DNA of 64,000 bases, taken from the NCBI RefSeq assembly GCF_012641395.1, contig NZ_JABAIH010000003.1:310001-374000 (forward strand), read 5' to 3'. This DNA is from Rhizobium sp. P32RR-XVIII (GTDB taxonomy: Bacteria > Pseudomonadota > Alphaproteobacteria > Rhizobiales > Rhizobiaceae). Below the pieces are notes generated by a model. That model was not told the origin of the DNA. It saw only the letters and a list, made by a program, of their open reading frames with translations, and searched no databases. The translations under genes were made by a program, and so were the position numbers. Positions 61,801 to 64,000 of this stretch are shown piece after piece. Position 1 is the first letter of the stretch. Each line of letters starts with the position of its first letter.

Positions 61801-62547
61801 TCAGCCGACGGACTTCTGCGCCGACCCCTTGGGAAGGTTGAACATTCCGCGCGGCAGGCTTTCCATGAAGGCAAGAACCTCCGGGCTTTCTATGACGTCG
61901 GCATACTTGGCATTGAGGTCGCAGAGCGCTATCGCATGGCTTGCTTCGGATCGTTCGAAACAGGCGTCCTCGACCATCGTGACGCGATAATTGTGGCTGA
62001 AGGCATCGACGACCGTCGCGCGCACGCAACCGCTCGTGGCGGTGCCGGTGATGATGACGCTGTCGCAACCGAGCTGCGTCAGATAGCCAGCAAGGTTGGT
62101 GCCGTGGAAGCCGCTTGGCTTCTGCTTGTAGATGACGATGTCCTGCGCGCTCGGGGCAATCTGCGGCATGATCTCGTTTCCGTCCTGGTTCGTACCTGTG
62201 GGCTTTTCTCCGCTACGGGAGTTTTTCCACGCCCAGGCTCCCGCATCCCAGTTGTCGTCACGCCGGACGCCGGTCGTATAGATGACGGGCATCTCGCGCT
62301 CGTGCGCGGTATCGATGAGCCTGCGGATGATCGGCAGGGCATCCCAAGCGGCCTCGCCACCGGACTGCCGCCATTTCTTGATCGACTCCAGGACAGGCTC
62401 CCGGCGATCGCCGCAGAATGCATAATTCACGTCGATCACCAGCAATGCCGGACGTTTTCCAAAGCCCTGCCTGGCGCCGTACCCTGCGAGCTCAAACACG
62501 CGTTTATCCCGCTCGGTCAAGAACTTATTCCAGATTCTCTCAGTCAT
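61801..62547 (-). CDS. Cysteine hydrolase, isochorismatase-like amidohydrolase
   Basis: The 248-residue protein has the isochorismatase-like fold with the catalytic triad Asp in ALLVIDVNYAF, Lys in VIYKQKPSGF and Cys in GTATSGCVRAT. Related enzymes hydrolyse maleamate (NicF), N-carbamoylsarcosine or biuret. An N-terminal extension of about 30 residues resembles that of N-carbamoylsarcosine-amidase-type members. Its neighbours (an alpha/beta hydrolase and XdhC on one side, a divergent ABC importer on the other) suggest that an imported nitrogen compound is broken down. Which compound cannot be decided from the sequence. Confidence 0.85.
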   Translation of the reverse strand: MTERIWNKFLTERDKRVFELAGYGARQGFGKRPALLVIDVNYAFCGDRREPVLESIKKWRQSGGEAAWDALPIIRRLIDTAHEREMPVIYTTGVRRDDNWDAGAWAWKNSRSGEKPTGTNQDGNEIMPQIAPSAQDIVIYKQKPSGFHGTNLAGYLTQLGCDSVIITGTATSGCVRATVVDAFSHNYRVTMVEDACFERSEASHAIALCDLNAKYADVIESPEVLAFMESLPRGMFNLPKGSAQKSVG

Positions 62548-62629
62548 AAACTCGCTCCCAAATAATCAGCAAATACAGCGCCGTCCGATGCAGGCCGCTT
62601 AACGACTTGACTTATGGCACAGTTATGAT

Positions 62630-62646
62630 TGTATGGCAAACATACA
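62630..62646. promoter_or_regulatory. Palindrome in the divergent promoter, GntR-like operator
   Basis: TGTATG-GCAAA-CATACA has 6-bp perfect arms and a 5-bp spacer. It lies between the amidohydrolase and binding-protein genes, 82 and 88 bp from their starts. FCD-type GntR regulators often use such TGTAT...ATACA sites. No regulator gene is in the window near it. It may overlap a promoter with TTGACT at about 62607. Confidence 0.5.
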
Positions 62647-62734
62647 CTATGACAAGATTACATTCGACAGTCTTGCATATGTGGTCTCGCCCCTGCAGGG
62701 GTAAACTCAATCAATACCTTTCGGGAGGAGGTCA

Positions 62735-63727
62735 ATGATGGTTTCGAAAATGACAGTGCGTAGCCGCTTGTGGGCGATCGCAGGAAGCTTGGCGGCAGTG
62801 TTTACCATGACGCCGGCGCAAGCTCAGGAGGCCTGGAAGCACGGTATCGTCGAAGCAAAGGGCGATTCCGGGTTCCTGTTCCAGGCAGCCGAAGGTGGCT
62901 TCGGCCAGAAGCATAATCTCAACATCGACATGGTGGAATTCACCGGCGGTCCGACGGCGCTGAAGGCGCTGATTGCAGGCGAGCTCGACAGCTTCGAAGC
63001 AAGCCCGGTCGTTGCTTTCGCGGCCATGCATCAGAATGCCGACATCAAGATCATCGGCTGCAACTGGCCGGGAATGACCTACACGGTCTTCGCCGCGCAG
63101 GATGTCAATTCGGCGGCCGACCTCAAGGGCAAGTCGATCGGCGTTTCGGCACCGGGTTCCCTGCCTGCGCTCTTCGGTCAGCTCGCTCTGGAAGCGGCCG
63201 GCGTTACCGACGTGACCTACGCCAATGCTGGAGGCAGCGCCGATCGCGTGCGCGCCATCAGCTCCGGCGTCGTTGCCGCTGCCGCAAGCTCGAGCGAGTT
63301 CGCCGTCAGCGCCGATACACTCAAGGTAAAGCCGCTCCTTGCCGGTGCGGAAGTGACGCCGAAATTCGTCAAGGTCTGCATCATGACGACGGGCGCCAAG
63401 ATCGCCGAGCGCCGTGCCGACATGGTGAACTTCCTGGCCGCCGAAATGGAGGGCCTGACCTATGCCGTCAACAACAAGGACGCCATGATCGCCCTGGCGC
63501 GCAAGGTCGCGCACCTGCCGGACGACGACAAGACGGCCGAGTTCATCTATGATGAGGCCATCAAGTATAAGGCCGTCGCCACCGATCTCGCGATTCCCAT
63601 GGAAAATCTGCAGTGGACCGACGACCAGATGGTTCGCCTTGGTGCGCTGAAGCAGAAGGCCGATGTCAGCAAATTCGTTGACGAAAGTGTTCGCCAGGAA
63701 GCCTTGGCGGCAGTTCAGAAGAAATAA
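62735..63727 (+). CDS. ABC transporter substrate-binding protein, NMT1/SsuA-like
   Basis: The 330-residue protein has a signal peptide (residues 1-31, ending MTPAQAQ). It may start at either ATG after GGGAGGAGGTCA. The mature part shows the SsuA/TauA/THI5-type pattern: GFLFQAAEGGFGQKHNLNID, then LKALIAGELDSFEASPVVAF and DLKGKSIGVSAPGS. Such proteins bind sulfonates, nitrate-like ions, pyrimidines, aromatic acids or related compounds. The ATPase gene follows after 27 bp. This binding-protein gene, unlike four others in the window, has no hairpin after its stop. Confidence 0.87.
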   Translation: MMVSKMTVRSRLWAIAGSLAAVFTMTPAQAQEAWKHGIVEAKGDSGFLFQAAEGGFGQKHNLNIDMVEFTGGPTALKALIAGELDSFEASPVVAFAAMHQNADIKIIGCNWPGMTYTVFAAQDVNSAADLKGKSIGVSAPGSLPALFGQLALEAAGVTDVTYANAGGSADRVRAISSGVVAAAASSSEFAVSADTLKVKPLLAGAEVTPKFVKVCIMTTGAKIAERRADMVNFLAAEMEGLTYAVNNKDAMIALARKVAHLPDDDKTAEFIYDEAIKYKAVATDLAIPMENLQWTDDQMVRLGALKQKADVSKFVDESVRQEALAAVQKK

Positions 63728-63754
63728 GCTTGTTCAATTCGAGGAGGACTCTGC

Positions 63755-64000
63755 ATGGCTCATCTTGAGGTGCAGAATATCGTCAAGTCTTTTGGCACAC
63801 GATCGGGTGTCCAGTTCGCGCGCGCGTTGGATGGTGTTTCGTTCGATGTCGAGAAAGGCGAGGTGATTGCACTGATTGGCCCCAGCGGTTGCGGCAAGAC
63901 GACCTGTCTGCGCATCATCATGGGCCTCGAGACATCCACGGCCGGTCAGGTTCGCGTGGCCGGGCGCCCGGTAGCGGGCTGTGGTCATGATCGAGGTATG
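63755..64000 (+). CDS. ABC transporter ATPase, 5' part only (cut by window end)
   Basis: The first 82 codons are present after GAGGAGG. They start MAHLEVQNIVKSFGTRSGVQ and include Walker A GPSGCGKTT near residue 43. This is an SsuB/TauB-type ATPase that should energise the importer whose binding protein lies just upstream. The signature and Walker B motifs lie outside the window. Confidence 0.85.
   Translation, partial: MAHLEVQNIVKSFGTRSGVQFARALDGVSFDVEKGEVIALIGPSGCGKTTCLRIIMGLETSTAGQVRVAGRPVAGCGHDRGM

Overview
The window looks like part of a high-GC alphaproteobacterial genome, most likely a Rhizobiaceae megaplasmid or accessory chromosomal region (Sinorhizobium/Ensifer/Rhizobium type). The signs are two RIME-like rhizobial intergenic mosaic elements, many solute-uptake operons, an ExsH-like RTX glycanase beside a PrsD/PrsE-like secretion pair, a 5-oxoprolinase locus and a GlgE-type glycogen operon. 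The species cannot be named from sequence alone. No rRNA, tRNA, CRISPR array, transposase or phage gene was recognised.

Layout. 1-2705 (minus): an ABC importer of the polyamine/iron type (ATPase, binding protein, RIME, start of a permease). 2969-9265 (plus): a sugar operon with an oxidoreductase, a TIM-barrel isomerase, a binding protein, a RIME, two permeases and an ATPase, behind two LacI-type operators. 9280-14621: aldo/keto reductase divergent from a LysR regulator, small orphan proteins and a Tat-exported PhoX phosphatase with a strong terminator. 14962-21228: type I secretion ABC protein and adaptor, RTX GH16 glycanase, GH25 muramidase and a small protein. 21331-26372 (minus): EamA exporter, ornithine/lysine decarboxylase, CHASE4-PAS-GGDEF-EAL protein. 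27042-34850: a TRAP transporter convergent with pxpA, a pxpB-pxpC fusion and a biotin carboxylase-BCCP protein. 35193-37791: an orphan terminator (possible sRNA) and a class A penicillin-binding protein. 37817-46741: LacI regulator and a complete ketose uptake and catabolic operon whose FGGY kinase carries an apparent 1-bp frameshift. 46866-59434: treZ, malQ, glgE, treS-maltokinase and glgB. 59445-64000: a DUF2277 protein, XdhC, an alpha/beta hydrolase and a cysteine amidohydrolase, divergent from an NMT1/SsuA-like ABC importer cut by the window end.

How the genes work together. Most modules pair uptake with the first catabolic steps. The 46.9-59.4 kb operon joins trehalose/maltose interconversion, maltose phosphorylation, GlgE polymerisation and branching, so it probably makes alpha-glucan and adjusts trehalose. 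The T1SS pair probably exports the adjacent glycanase.

Most notable observations: (1) strong hairpins or RIMEs lie just downstream of four of the five binding-protein genes; (2) a biotin carboxylase-BCCP gene sits with PxpA and PxpBC, which together resemble a split urea-carboxylase-like machine; (3) GlgE carries an extra N-terminal GH13-like domain with lost catalytic residues; (4) a repairable frameshift lies in a G-run of the sugar kinase; (5) an intrinsic terminator with no gene upstream suggests an sRNA.
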